Positions 12,594 to 24,228 of a stretch of 56,440 nucleotides of DNA are shown in pieces. The notes below the pieces were generated by a model. The model was not told where the DNA came from and searched no databases. It saw only the letters and a program-made list of their open reading frames with translations. The DNA is from Scedosporium boydii. Lineage: Eukaryota > Ascomycota > Sordariomycetes > Microascales > Microascaceae. The translations under genes were made by a program, and so were the position numbers. Numbering within the stretch: position 1 is the first letter of the stretch; every line of letters starts with the position of its first letter. The DNA lies in assembly GCA_002221725.1 (NCBI GenBank), contig NJFT01000251.1, positions 1 through 56,440 on the forward strand, written 5' to 3'.

Positions 12594-13677
12594 AATAGCT
12601 ACTGGTATCCAGCTTGTCGGGAAGCGTTAGTGTAGTATGCTTAGCGGGTTTCGTATTCTCGATGTCATCGGGCACTTCCTTGAAGAATTGCAGGGGATGC
12701 ATTCCAATAAAGCTTCCCTATATACCTGTCGACTATCTATCGGGATGCTCCCATCCTTAATTACCTGCTTGCCGATGGATCGATGCAAACGATGCGTTCA
12801 GCCCACTACTACTCGCGTTGGGTTTCAATATTAGAATTACTATTCTCCGACCCGCGGCTCGGCAAACTCGGACCGGACCAGCAAGAGAATATATGCACAT
12901 CATACATCGTGAAATCATCGATTTCTAACCCCCTTATGGGTGACTAGTAGAATTTAGACATACACCCAGTACGCATACGCCGCATCTGCCCCGGGGTCTT
13001 GATACTAAGAAGATCTCTACTTACCGGCGTTTTGGTCCTAGTGGAGATCCGGTTCAACAAGTCTGCCCACCAGTCCAAGGCTTGATTGCTTGGCACTGAC
13101 ACCAAAGACCAGCCTTCATCCAGGAAACATAGGTGGAACACAAGAACTTTCTTAGTACCTTTACTCCAAAGACTGGGCGTACATGGGTGTCCTAAGCGAA
13201 TGTCAAAGGGGCAGCGGGTTTAAAACGAAAGCTATTAGCTTGCCTTGTTGAAATATACGCTACGATATACCCGGCTCGTAGTCGAGGATTAATCGTGTGG
13301 TTACGTCGCGGTATGGGCTGCGGTATTGAACAGGTCTGAGGGTCTTCTTCGAGATGAAGAATGCCATAACGGGAAAGGGGAATGAAGACTGTAATAGAAA
13401 TAAATGTCCAACTAATTATACGTCAAACATTTATTGATACTAAATCCTAGATGTGACGAACAAGGACATCAAGGAATTGATATCGAACCATCCTTTACAA
13501 CGGAGACCGAGAATGGTGTCTTAGGACCTCATCCTTTCCTTTTCCATCCCCTTCCGGCTCTCTGCACATACTTCTATAGCAGTTGCCAGAAGAGCTGCTT
13601 CGACATGAACGGTGGTCCCTAGTCGATTCGTACTTACTGATTGCGCAGCGCACCATAGAATATGGACGAGTTTGGTA
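12594..13677. other. promoter of SDR gene and 3' flank of MFS gene
   Basis: About 1.1 kb without a supportable exon. It contains a CCGCGG palindrome followed by CGGACCGGACC near 12867-12880, consistent with zinc-cluster binding. A short run of codons near 13434-13622 is open but has no family resemblance. Confidence 0.55.
12852..12857. promoter_or_regulatory. CCGCGG palindrome upstream of SDR gene
   Basis: About 260 bp before the SDR start. Its context CCGCGGCTC is identical over nine bases to the site at 7301. Candidate operator only. Confidence 0.3.
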
Positions 13678-16199
13678 TCAAATGACGTATCGAAAGCCTT
13701 CCACACCCTCAAGAGCGGAAACGCGCCCCTCGTCGGCGAGCTTGTTCATATGCTTGAAGTAAAACGTCATGAAGGTAATCAGACAGATATTTGCCATTTG
13801 CATGGCAATCGTCGCCCTGGTTCCAATAGGAGCCGATATTAGTAACCTACTTCTCATTTAACTTAAGGGTTCGGTCAGGTTCCTTACCACATGCCTGGCA
13901 AGTACATGGGTGCATCCTGGGACCGGAAGATAGTACCGCCCAAGACACCTCCAATAGCACCGGCTGAGATAATGACCGCAGTGGTTACGCCACGCTTGTT
14001 GAGGTTGGGTGTGTTGTTTGTTGCGTACGTGAGGGTTGCAGGACTATACCATGCGCACGTGTTTGTTAGAAAGTCCCCCGTTGGTTGTGCAGAGCATTTT
14101 GGATTGCTACTTACACGTTTGACTGTCCTCCATAAGTTCCCAAGAATACTCTGCGAAAGCTGTCAGCGGCTTTTTTTTTTTTTCGAAGGAAGGTAATATC
14201 TCAAATGGCACCAGGAGTCTTACCCGAATAGCCTAGCTCCAACAGGCTTGGCATATAGGATTAATAGAAGGCCAACCATACTATTGCGGGATACCCATCA
14301 GCCTGTCGTCCCATGCCGATTCGAGCGGCTGTCCAATATAATAGAGGAGGAGACACCAAGATATAAACGGAGACTCACGCGCAGATTGCTTGGAATGTGA
14401 TGAGACTAATGACAAAGTGTGAGTGGAACGAAGGGATGCGCTGAGATTTTCTTGGGCTAAGGCGGCTTACGGCCATCGTAGTCGGTACTTGTCAGACAGA
14501 TAAGCTCCAGCAATCGACATGATGATGCAGAATGCCTAGGGCCCCAATCAGTAAGCGCATTATTACATCTTTCATCGGAGATTCAATAATTGTGCATCCC
14601 CAGTGCACTTACCCAAGGAGGCGATGTCAACAGCAGAGTAGTCGAGTAGTCGAAGCCCATGCCATCAGATATAATGATAGGCGAGAAGAATGCCACGGAG
14701 TAGATGCTCGAGTTGCTCATCATGTAAAGCAGTGAGCTATCCAAATTAGTCAAAGGGCTCTACCAGGGGCATTGAGGATATGAAGCGCTTGAGAGGGGGG
14801 TGGACGCACTATACGAGGAGTTTCCAGTCCAATATATAATGCCATGCCTCGCTTCCAGTGACATGGCGATATTCGCCATGATCACCGTCGAGTTTGAGGC
14901 GCTTGTTTGCAATATGGCGCTGGCGGGTGGTGAGCCACTTTGATTTCTCGGGAACTATTGCGATATCCACGTAAGAAGGTGTGAAAAGTTTATTTGGAGA
15001 ACCAATGGAAGAGGAGACATCCGGGGAAGAGGGGAGAAGAGGACGAGAAAGAGGGAAGATACTAACAGTCTCCTAACAGGAAGAAGGCTGCCGCTCCTCC
15101 AACAACCGTCAAAATGCCTTCAATAATGTAAATCCATCTCCAGCCACGAGAAAAAATACCGTCGCCCACACTGATACGAGAGAAGGAATACGCAAGCTGT
15201 TTTCAAGCAAAAAGGAAAGTGTCAGCCTATACTTTTAGCTCGTAGACATAAGGTTGGGATCTGCAATAACCTACAATCCCCCCAAATGCATTTCCGATCA
15301 TGGCTACCATGATATAGATGGTTATTTTTCGGGCCATCTCAAACTTCGTATACCAAGAGGATAGTATGAAAACGGCACCGGGCATCACTAGATCGGGCGT
15401 TATTAGTAGGCTATTCTGTGATAGTTTGCAATCTGGAGGCAGCGGGTATCATGGTTTCATCAACGGAACCCGGGAGGAATGCTTACGTCCAGCCTCAAAA
15501 AGTCCCAGTAGCACCCGGCAAGCCACGATGGCCGTCCAATGGCGAGCAAAGCCCATACCAAGAACAGAGAGGCCCCATGCGGTAATTAGGAAGGCGAGCC
15601 ATACCCTGGCCCCGATGCGACGAATGATTAAGTTGGATGGGACTTCAAAGATACCGTATGTGATAAAGAATACTAGCAAAGCAATGGAATATCGGCTACC
15701 TGGTACCGTTGGGGCACATCAAATGCAGACAGTCAGTGTATCTGGCGCGTCGAACAGCTAGGGAGCAAGTAGGACGGTGCGCACTTTTCTTCATTTGCAA
15801 GTCGTCGCCCATACCAATTACATAGGCAGAAGAGATATTGGTGCGGTCTATCAGCGAGAGCCCTAGCACTATGCAGAGCATAGGGAGCAGGCGCCAGTCG
15901 ATCCGACGACTAAGGGAAACAATGGTTTTGTTAGAAACACTCCCATAATGAATCGCGCCCCCTCGATTCTCGTTTGCGTTCTTTATGTCTTCGTCCAGCC
16001 CCAAATGAGGCCTAGTATATGGCGTTTCCAGCCGGGTGGAAAGTGTCACTTACACGAGGACCTTTTCTTCCTCGTCAGTCCAATCACGCCCGCCGTTCTC
16101 AACCTTCTCTCTGGAAACATCCACGGCCTCTAGATCGCCAGTAGTTTCTATCTGGATGTCTTCCGGAATAGAGGTCTTCTTTAGAGCTTGGGTCGCCAT
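13678..16199 (-). CDS. MFS permease, anion:cation symporter (allantoate/nicotinate-type) family
   Basis: Predicted 491 aa, with 13 exons: 16054-16199, 15785-15909, 15487-15699, 15275-15387, 15067-15196, 14810-14954, 14613-14736, 14471-14535, 14379-14405, 14224-14280, 14115-14150, 13888-14043, 13678-13816. All phases agree. Family marks: cytosolic N-tail ending RRIDWRLLPM, first helix with GLSLIDRTNISSA, helix 2 ITYGIFEVPSNLIIRRIG, then GxGFARHWTAIVACRVLLGLFEA, and a late GGQSNVPATLTY...NNT. These place it with Dal5/Tna1-like permeases, which import small organic anions at the plasma membrane by proton symport. Exons of 27 and 36 nt are unusually small. It probably imports the cluster's substrate or a related acid (inference). 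Confidence 0.9.
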
Positions 16200-17055
16200 C
16201 GTCAGAGTGATGCGCAGTCACGAAACGTCTCCTATTTTCTCCTGTGGGTTGTGTAGGCTGTCGGGGAAGAAGAGGTTCGGGCGAAGCAACGACAGGCACG
16301 CATAAACAAAACAAGTATACTCGACGAGACTATTCCGTCTACCAAGTTTGAGAAAAGGAAAGATGATGAAACGGACACTCGATACTATCAAGATACTGCG
16401 AAGTTGCTTTATACTTCGATCGAGCTCCCACTTGCTTAGGATGGAAGCCAATGGCTCCCGGGGCAAAGAGGCCTAGATATTCAATTATTGAATTTTTTCC
16501 CAAATGGGTGTCCCAGCTCTGTGTCTATCCAACTATTCATGCACTTTCTAGTCACTCTGCATATCCCCGGCTCAATATTCCATCGTCGGTTCATTCGGAT
16601 ATTCCGCAACCCCACACGAACCGAAAGCGCGGTTCTCCTTGGGGCAAGACATAATGGTGTCGCATTGCCGCGGGCTCCACCTCCGCATTTTCCCCGCATT
16701 TGTTTCCCCAACTTTATCTTCGAGCTTCTAACTACATACACTAGCTTACGCGACGTCAGAAGCCATGTCATGAAAGATTTCCCCCGGTCTGATTTTCTCT
16801 GCTAATGATGTTAGCCCCTTCTCTAAGGTCGAGCAAAACAGCGTCGGTGGCATAGTCCGCCAGGAAGAGGCACCGAGGCTTAGGTAGGGAGCTCAAGCAT
16901 GCGTTGCGAATTGACTGGAATTCCATATTTTATCCCTAGAGAATGCACTTCAATAACTTTAAATAAATTCTGCTACGAAATTTCCATATCTGGCCAAGAT
17001 ATAGATAGGCCCTTACGTAGCCTGTAGATGCGTCCAAAAACTCTCGTAAACACGT
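16200..17055. promoter_or_regulatory. MFS promoter region and SDR2 3' flank
   Basis: No supportable exon. It includes CCGCGG at 16668-16673 and other CG-rich triplets about 470 bp before the permease start. The rest near 16900-17000 is A/T-rich 3' sequence of the next gene. Confidence 0.55.
16668..16673. promoter_or_regulatory. CCGCGG palindrome upstream of MFS gene
   Basis: Candidate zinc-cluster operator, in the context ATTGCCGCGGGCTCC. It shares only the six-base core with the sites at 7301 and 12852. Confidence 0.25.
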
Positions 17056-18196
17056 TCAACTGTTGTTTCCAAGCTGATCCAGCCTCACTCCCGCTGCCCG
17101 CCTTGCCATTTCTGTGTTGTACTCGCCATACCATAGCTTTTGATGAACTGATATAGCATCCTCTACCTCAGTATATCTTTCTCCGATGATCGTAATACCC
17201 TTGCCATTGGTTTCCTTGTTGTTCGCTAGATACACTGCTGCCATAGCAACCGACATTGCACTGTTCAGACCAATCCCGAGAGCACGGAAAGCATCTGCGG
17301 CAGCTGATGTGAACATTCCCGTTCTTGTTCCCCCTGGGGCGATGGCTCCAACGTTGATATTATCTTTGGGAGCGTTGTGTTTCAAGGCACGCATGAGTCC
17401 GATCACGCCTTGCTTGGCCATGGAGTAGACAGGAATGTTCGGGCGTTCGTTGTAGGAAGAGGTGGAAGCTGTCATCACGAGGCCGCCACCGGGAGTTGGG
17501 TTCTTTTTGAAATAGTGTAGTGCGAGTTTGCTGGCTGTTTGAACAGGAGCATTCAAGGATTAGTGGGAATGCTGCGCACGGAGATGTGAGGACCCTTACT
17601 GAAAATGACGCCGACAACGTTGACTTGAATTGTTAAGAGATCCGGCGCTTGAAGATTGCCCTCACTGTCTAGGGTGTCGGTAAAGGTATCGTTGCTGTCG
17701 CCGACGCCGGCGTTGGCGAACACGAGATCGATATGGCCATATTCCTCACGAGTTTGAGAGAATAAGCAACTTTGAGCTTTCCAATCCGTTACGTCGACAG
17801 GGAAGAATCGTACAGTTCTTGTTGTACGAAAAGTTGTTAGTCGAAAGCACGTCGCTAGCAGGGGCAAGGCATGGGTTATTTTCTTCCACGGCGCGAGGAG
17901 AAAACATACGAGCCCGCGTCCCGGAGTCTTCTTTCTAGAGACTCTCCGGCGATTTTGTTTCGGTCACCAAATGCAACAATTCCGCCATGCTTGGCAATCA
18001 ATTCGACGATGCATTGGCCAATACCACTGGCACCTCCTACATTAAACAAATTAATTTCTGGAGCTAACCCCCTTATTTATCGCTGGCCCTCGCGTAAGGC
18101 AAGAATGGAAAGAAAAGGAGCAACTTTACCAGTTACAATAGCAACTTTGCCTTTTAGATCGCCGATAGAGGATTCGGTAATGGACAATTCCGACAT
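17056..18196 (-). CDS. Short-chain dehydrogenase/reductase (second)
   Basis: Predicted 296 aa, four exons: 18130-18196, 17910-18036, 17600-17817, 17056-17534. The cofactor loop TGGASGIG is split by the first intron (VTG|GASGIG). Next come ANAGVG, and the active site as TASTSSYN...VYSMAKQG, giving the Ser-Tyr-Lys set. The C-terminal region (APGGTRTGM, then a tail reaching Asn-Asn-Ser) is typical of fungal SDRs related to 15-hydroxyprostaglandin-dehydrogenase-like enzymes. It should be an NAD(P)-dependent oxidoreductase in the cytosol. It shares a 0.6-kb divergent promoter with the esterase, which suggests the two act together (inference). Both SDRs of the cluster are intact and only distantly alike, so they are not a recent duplication. 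Confidence 0.9.
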
Positions 18197-18817
18197 GATG
18201 CGAATCTACACGTCTAGTTGGTACTCTACCTTGAGACAATAGATCAGCCTCAAGGCTTAGAAGTTGCATGTCCTCTCCGTTATGAAATTGCTGTACCGAT
18301 CACAAGGTTACCTTCAAAGCCTATCTTAATGCCCCGGGTGTTTGGAGACGATCCACTCCGTTTCCTGGGCCGACTTTTCCGCGGGTTCCAGGATCTGATC
18401 CGCGGGAAGTTCGGTAACCGAGTCCCACCTCATGACGAGTCTCACGCTGAACATGGGCATTCCGGGCTTGTCCACATCCACGATGTAGTAATTATGATCC
18501 AGACTGCCAGGCTTGAATAGGTTTGCTTACCATTTTACCATTCCATGACTTTGGAATTCATGAACGGCTGATCCGATCCCCGGAGGGGTGGCTGTCCAAA
18601 TCAACTACCGGCTGGGTGAGCCGTAACCCCGCTCGGCGCGTGGTTTCCGAGAATACGCAGGCCAGCGAGAAACACCAGTGATTTTGCAGCCATGGAAGAC
18701 AGCCTGAAATAAAGCGGCTCTCCAATCCATTCCCTGCCTCTACTGCTTCAAGACCTAAATACTGAACCAACACATTGAATCGAAAGTTGTTTGAGATTGC
18801 AACTCGCATTGCCCGTC
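18197..18817. promoter_or_regulatory. bidirectional promoter, SDR2 / esterase
   Basis: A 620-bp spacer between divergent starts with no exon. It has two CCGCGG palindromes 21 bp apart (18379-18384 and 18400-18405), each in TCCGCGGG context. The 21-bp spacing is about two DNA turns, so both would lie on the same helix face. Confidence 0.55.
18379..18405. promoter_or_regulatory. paired CCGCGG sites, candidate operator
   Basis: Two copies of TCCGCGGG separated centre to centre by 21 bp. This is the strongest of the CCGCGG occurrences in the cluster because it is duplicated. Binding by the cluster regulator is inferred. Confidence 0.35.
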
Positions 18818-20211
18818 ATGTCTACCGAGTCAGACATCGTCTACAACTTGTCTGCCTTTGAGGACAAGAACATTGATCCTGCTGTCGTGAGCTTGAACAA
18901 GAAATTAATCGAGCTAGGACTGAAGGATCAAAAATGGTGGGATGTGAGTGCATTTACGGTCGCCACGGATGTTGGGATCTCGCCCCGCCGCCATCCACTC
19001 ACCCCAATGGGAAGAAGATTAGTCCGATATGGCAATGAGTTAACCGACCCTGTTTTGGGATCTAGGTCGGCGCCCAGAGATATAGGGAGCGGCGTGCGAA
19101 GGGCGAAACACCATTCCCCCCGGCGCCTGTCCGCCCGTCTGGCACGAATGGCCTAGCGATCTGCGCTTCGACTCGTGGGGATGGTGCCACTAGTGTTCTT
19201 CGCTATCGTGTATTCCGCCCCAAGGAGGGTGAGCCGGTCGGCCTATTTTATCATATCCACGGTGGCGGTTTTGTTCTTGGGTCATCTGCTGGGTATGTAA
19301 GAGAGGAAAACAGACCATCCACCATCGGTCGCCCACTCTTGCCACTTAGGACTTACCGCCATTTAGGCAAGACTTGCTTCTTGAACATGTCTCGACGAAA
19401 ACGAATCTCGCTGTGGTGTCTGTTGAGTATCGCCTTTCCCCGGAGCACCCTTACCCCGCTGCATACCACGATGTGGTGGACTTCGCGGGCTGGCTCGTAG
19501 AGAATGGTAAAAAGGAGGTAATGTTCAGAGCCGGTCAAACCCGAGGATGTAATCGATCTTCCTATGTTGACGATATATGTAATAGTTTGGAGCCGAACTC
19601 GCATTCGTTGGTGGCGAAGTAAGTTCATCTCATCCCTAGTCCCCACGAGGGCGTCCCATCCATTCCAAGTGATACTTCCAGTAAGGGTGAGCGGCGTCAC
19701 GATTTTCTCACAATAAATGTATTAGTCTGCTGGAGGTACCTTGTCTGCTGTCGTCCTCTTTTATCTCCGTTCGATCGGCTACATTTCCCGTCTGAAGGGC
19801 GCAGTTCTGAACTACGGCTGCTTCGACTTGACGTACCTCCCGAGCGCACGGCTCGCTCGGCCAGAAACTACCGCCATCCTCGCCACAGACTCGATGTACA
19901 ACTTCCTAAATGCTTTTATGCCCAACACCCCTTGTGAAGATCGCAAAGCACCCGAAATATCACCAGCATATAACGACCTGCGGGGGCTGTGCCATGCTCT
20001 CTTCCTTGTCGGTACGGAGGATTCACTCATCGACGATTCGGTATTGATGCATTTCCGGTGGTTGACAGCGGGTAACGAAGCTCTGTTCAAGCTTGTGCCG
20101 GGTGCGCCCCATGCCTTTATGACGTTTGATGGGAACAACCCTGGGATGCCTGCTGTGCAAGCTGGATGGAAGGTCATGGTTGAATATATCCTGGAGCGTT
20201 TAAAGGCGTAA
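18818..20211 (+). CDS. Alpha/beta hydrolase, hormone-sensitive-lipase-type esterase
   Basis: Predicted 340 aa, five exons: 18818-18943, 19066-19292, 19367-19517, 19587-19619 (only 33 nt), 19726-20211. HSL family marks: oxyanion HGGGF near residue 107; YRLSPEHPYPAA in the cap-core junction; nucleophile elbow GESAGG near residue 180, with an intron falling between the Glu and the Ser codon; acid Asp in VGTEDSLIDD near 278; catalytic His in GAPHAF near 308. All three catalytic residues are present. Such enzymes cut carboxylic esters of small or medium acyl or cyclic lactones in the cytosol. Next to a Baeyer-Villiger enzyme it is the natural candidate to open the ester or lactone formed (inference). 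Start is the ATG before STESDIVYN. Confidence 0.92.
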
Positions 20212-20338
20212 AGGAAGGTATGATATAGGAGGACCATCTATTTAGATAGTTAAGAATGTTAGAAGACAGATTGATGGTAATTCACACGAAATCTCATCCC
20301 CTTAGATCCCAAGAGAAACCGTAACTGCCCGCCGTCGC

Positions 20339-20490
20339 TCAGTACACCCACTGTCCACGCAGAATATCGCGGACATCAGTCGTATTCATGCCGAAAATGC
20401 ATCCGACAGCGCTCAGGGGCAGGAAAATGACTGTGACGATAGTGAATGCATAGATTGCATCGCCTTGGCGGATCTTGGTCGTAGTCGAAC
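20339..20490 (-). pseudogene. CorA-like transporter C-terminal relic
   Basis: On the minus strand an open stretch reads AIYAFTIVTVIFLPLS, then FGMNTTDVRD and a terminal GQWVY before a TGA at 20339-20341. This matches the first transmembrane helix and GMN signature of CorA-like Mg2+ transporters (compare IFTVVTVVFLPLSFF and FGMNLSDI in the intact gene at 51297-53717). The second transmembrane helix is lost because the frame stops right after QWVY, and no upstream CorA domain was found. It lies between the esterase and TauD genes, so it is probably a remnant left by rearrangement. Confidence 0.7.
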
Positions 20491-20878
20491 TTATCCTTGT
20501 TCCTTACGTAGGGCTGTTAGCTCACGAACGCGAGGAATAAAGGTTAGGTTTAGTATCGGCAAGATTTGAGGGAAGCTCATCCTCACGCGCAGACCCGAGA
20601 CGCCTTCACTCTAAGCTGCCTACAATCTTTCTGTTTCCGCCCGCCCCAGAGGCTTGGCGGCCTGTTCGATGAATGATTGGCGATCCCCGCCAGCGTCTGC
20701 CGAATGGATCTTAGAATCTGGTGGCGCTTCCGGCACGACTAGTGCATCCTCATCCGGGCAGCCTTTGAGTGCGATTATTAGCGTTCCACAGGAAGAAGTT
20801 TACAGTGCCAAAGGAAGCAGACCGAAAGCCTCTTTTTATTAGGACACAAGTCTACCTAGTCACCTCCTTAATATAAAA

Positions 20879-22090
20879 TTATAAACCGAGCGCCTCGCTC
20901 CTGGACACGCTTTGGGGATCGTAGTATGGCTTCTCGCCGATTCCAACAGTTCGATGACCGAGGCGCTCGCCCAGGTGCTCAAAATCATTTGTGGCGCTGT
21001 GAAACGCACTGCGGTTGTCCCAGATCGCTTTTTGCGGGATTGGTTAGTCGCTGGAGCTAAGAATTTGCTCAACCGAAACTGGACTGTAACTTACCGAGGT
21101 CGTTCTTGTTCACCCACTTGAATCTCACCTGCAAGTCGTGATTCTCCTCGATCCGCCTCTTGAAAAGATCCAAGAGGTCCCTACCCTCACGCGCGCTGAG
21201 CTCGTTGATGCGCTGAGGGAAATTGCCAATGGCGTAGAGCGACTTCCACCCGGTAACAGGGTTGGTTCGCACCACGGGATGGACGGCTGTGAGTCCGCCG
21301 CCAACATTGGCAGGGTTGCCTCGTGGCTTCTCGTAGATTTGGAACTTCTCGGGGTCGGCTTGAGCGGCCTTGTGAAATCCTTCTCCCGTGTATGTGGCGG
21401 TCAGACCCTCGAGGAATCTCCTGTACGGGTCGCTGAACCGGTCGTAGAGCTCGTATCCCGACGCCCAAAGAGTGTCTCCGCCAGAAGCCGGAAGCTCGAC
21501 CAACCGTAGGCTTGTGTAGTCGGCTGGGTATTCTTCGAATTGGATATCGCTGTGCCACGATGCGGCGCCCCCTTTCCTGTCATCCCGGTCCTTTTTCTGG
21601 GCCTGGCTGGGGAACAACTTAAAACCTGCCGACGAGATGGTGCTTATCTCGTTATCGTCGACACCAAATTCGTGAGTACTATTGAGGAGGGGATGGATAT
21701 GTAGGGTCGAGTCTGCGGGTTTGCCAGAGAGCTGACCAAGTCGATGAACCAGTGTCTTCTGGAGATCGTCGGTCAGGTTGTCCTGAGCGCGAAAGAAGAC
21801 TACGCCTCTTTGGGATACTAGAAAGGTGTTAATGAGAGAAAGATGTCCGGTAGGGATGAGATCGGCGACCTACTCGTGATGGCAAGGTCGCGAAGAAGTT
21901 CTTCAGAGTTCTTGGAGTTGAGGATATCGTCAACCACATTGACATCCGGATATTCACGTCCAATTACAGGCGTTACTTCCACATGTTTGAACTGATCAAG
22001 AGCCCCAGAGAGCTTCAGCGGCGCCGGGTACTGTGTCTTCTCAGGCTGCGTCCTGATGACGATCTCGGATTGAGTGATGGTAGTCGTCAT
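20879..22090 (-). CDS. TauD/TfdA-like alpha-ketoglutarate dioxygenase
   Basis: Predicted 362 aa, three exons: 21874-22090, 21095-21817, 20879-21027. It is a non-haem Fe(II) enzyme that would hydroxylate its substrate with O2 and 2-oxoglutarate; family members release sulfite from taurine or other sulfonates, or act on aryloxy acids. Iron ligands: His and Asp in ASWHSDIQFE (about residue 170) and the distal His in DNRSAFHSAT of the last exon; the 2-oxoglutarate-binding Arg is in LGHRTVGIGE. The fold entry SQRGVVFFRAQD and the proximal LPASGGDTLWA are typical. Intact, normal length. It closes the cluster on the right; whether it belongs to the ketone pathway or is a separate sulfur-scavenging gene is not clear. 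Confidence 0.92.
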
Positions 22091-24228
22091 TTTTTTTAAG
22101 CAAATGCCGGCCAGGATTAATATTTCAGGGCAGAAAGTTAAAAGTTAAAGCTCCGAGTCGAAATTAGATGTTACCGGCTATCTGGTCGTCACTTGGTTCG
22201 GCTTTAACCCCCCGTCATATATAGAGCTCAAATAGACTGGAGCGACCCAGCGACGCATTCCACCATTTACGCTGTCCTGAAGCACACAATACTTCATCCA
22301 GATTGCGGCATCATCCTTGGATGGTTATGCCTGTGTGGTCATCACTGAATTGATGGTGCGATTGGACTAGCGCTTCACAGGTGCCTGCAGCATGGCAGGT
22401 CATTTCCGTCCCATTGGCCAGTACGTAGATATCTATCCGCGCAACCGGAACCCGGGAGAGGAGGGGTCCGGCAAGTCCTCGATTCTGTAATCGTGCTGTA
22501 TTTGTGATATTGATTACTCTCCTTGGCTCCAGGTTTCCGGTTCTTCACGCCCGAATCTGACCACAAACGACAATCCCACTTCCGTCTTCAGAGCTGGGCT
22601 CTTGCCGCTTTATTCTGGTTTAGGGTGGTGGGCAGGGTAACCAAGGTAGTCACTGGTCCAGGCCGTCCTAGCCACAACTCTCGCTCTTGGCCGGCGAGGA
22701 TGGATCTAAGTTCGAGAATACTATTACAGGATATATAGAGCTGATCCTTATATTGAATTATCCTCAAAGTATACGGTCTATAGGGCCAAGCCAGCTCAGA
22801 ATGCTTTTTAGTCTTTACACCGCGCTGCTCTCTATTTGAATGGGAATTGCGTGCCAACATGATACACACCCCATATCTCCGGAAGACCAGGCGGGGAGCT
22901 TGCGTGCCAGAGCATTTGCGGGGGCGGGTGCCAACTTGAAGAAATGATGTGGGGGTCTATCGCTTCAACCATCAATGACGAATTATTAGCGGGGATAACG
23001 CATTGAGTCCCGGACTCAAGCTTCTCTGGCAAGTTGCAGTCACCCAGTCTTTTGGAGCTAGAATTGCTGAAAGAACAGCGCCAGCATTTTCCCTATCCGA
23101 TTGTGGACCGCAATAACGTACGTTGACGAATTTCGTCAGAAAGACTCCTGGCGATTCATGACAAAATCCAAGGGATTTCCCGGGGCCATCCATCCGTAGA
23201 GCGAGAACAGCGCCGTCCATTAGCACGTGGATGAGAGAATTTTTTGTTATTTCCAGCGCCTCATACTTTGAACTTCCACTGGACTCTGACCGGAAAGTGG
23301 AATTGTCGTCGAAAAGGAAAACCAAGAAAGATACAAATTAGTCTATACAAACTCTTGTTGTCGTATTGAGAGGATGAGCTGGAATTTTATATTATTATCA
23401 ACATCACCTAATCAAAATGCTCGCCATCGTGCAATACGAGATGGGTGCAATACGGGGTAGGAGCCGCTTCATATTCATATTCCCCATTAGATTTGTTATT
23501 TAGGGGTTGCCTATCTGCACTATATTCCAGCTGGGCGCTTAGTTCCTGTTGCGGCACACTACTACTAGAGGGCGGCCACAGCCGAGTAGAGCTCGAATAC
23601 AGAGCTAGAGGGGGCTGAAACTAATATAGAATAGCAATTGCCACAACGACTGGGCCAGGTAAAAATGGTCCAAGGCCGACAAGAGCGTGCCTGCAGAGCT
23701 GAGGGAACCCCTTCCAAGATGAAGATTAACAATTACGAGGAAACAGTAGCTACAGACTGGGATAGGACTAATAGTTGTAAGGACAGCTGGCACAGCGGCT
23801 ACATAGGGCTACTTACAGCCAAGTGGCGCTGGTCGCGACACTTGGAGCATCATTTGGTTGTCATATAGCTCAGCTGTGTGTGAGTAAGGCTTGACAATAG
23901 GGGCTGCGTGTACAAGTCCTATAGGGGCCACTGACGAAAAAGCAAAGTAGAGCTCGGTACTCAGGGAAGTAATAATTCTTGATGGAGGGACAGCTCATAG
24001 AGAAGTCCAGGGCGAAGGTATAAAGAGGACTCGGGGAGGCTACACACGCGGCTGGGGATATGGAGACTGGTGTTCGGGCTTCTTTTTGCTAGATATCTAT
24101 ATCAAGGATATTTAGGAACTAACGAGGCGACGAGGCGACGAAATTAGCTGAGGAAGGACGGTTGACAAAAGAACACTGACCAAACTCAAGCTCATCATTT
24201 CCCATTTTCCGCATTCTCTCTTCCTAAT
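22091..24228. other. gene-free stretch with degenerate repeat
   Basis: 2.1 kb with no convincing exon. The right part (about 23540-24130) has the look of decayed repeat sequence, and one segment matches another at 31.5 kb. No transposase-like reading frame was seen. Confidence 0.5.
23777..23851. repeat. dispersed degenerate repeat, copy 1
   Basis: Shares about 40 of 55 bases without gaps (23797-23851) with 31487-31541, including the exact word GACACTTGGA, and both copies are preceded at a similar distance by GTAAG(G/A)ACAGCT. Family unknown. Confidence 0.45.

Noticed and set aside
22091..24228. Possible transposon in the gene-free stretch
   Set aside because: No terminal repeats or transposase frame could be found; only a short dispersed match supports a repeat origin.
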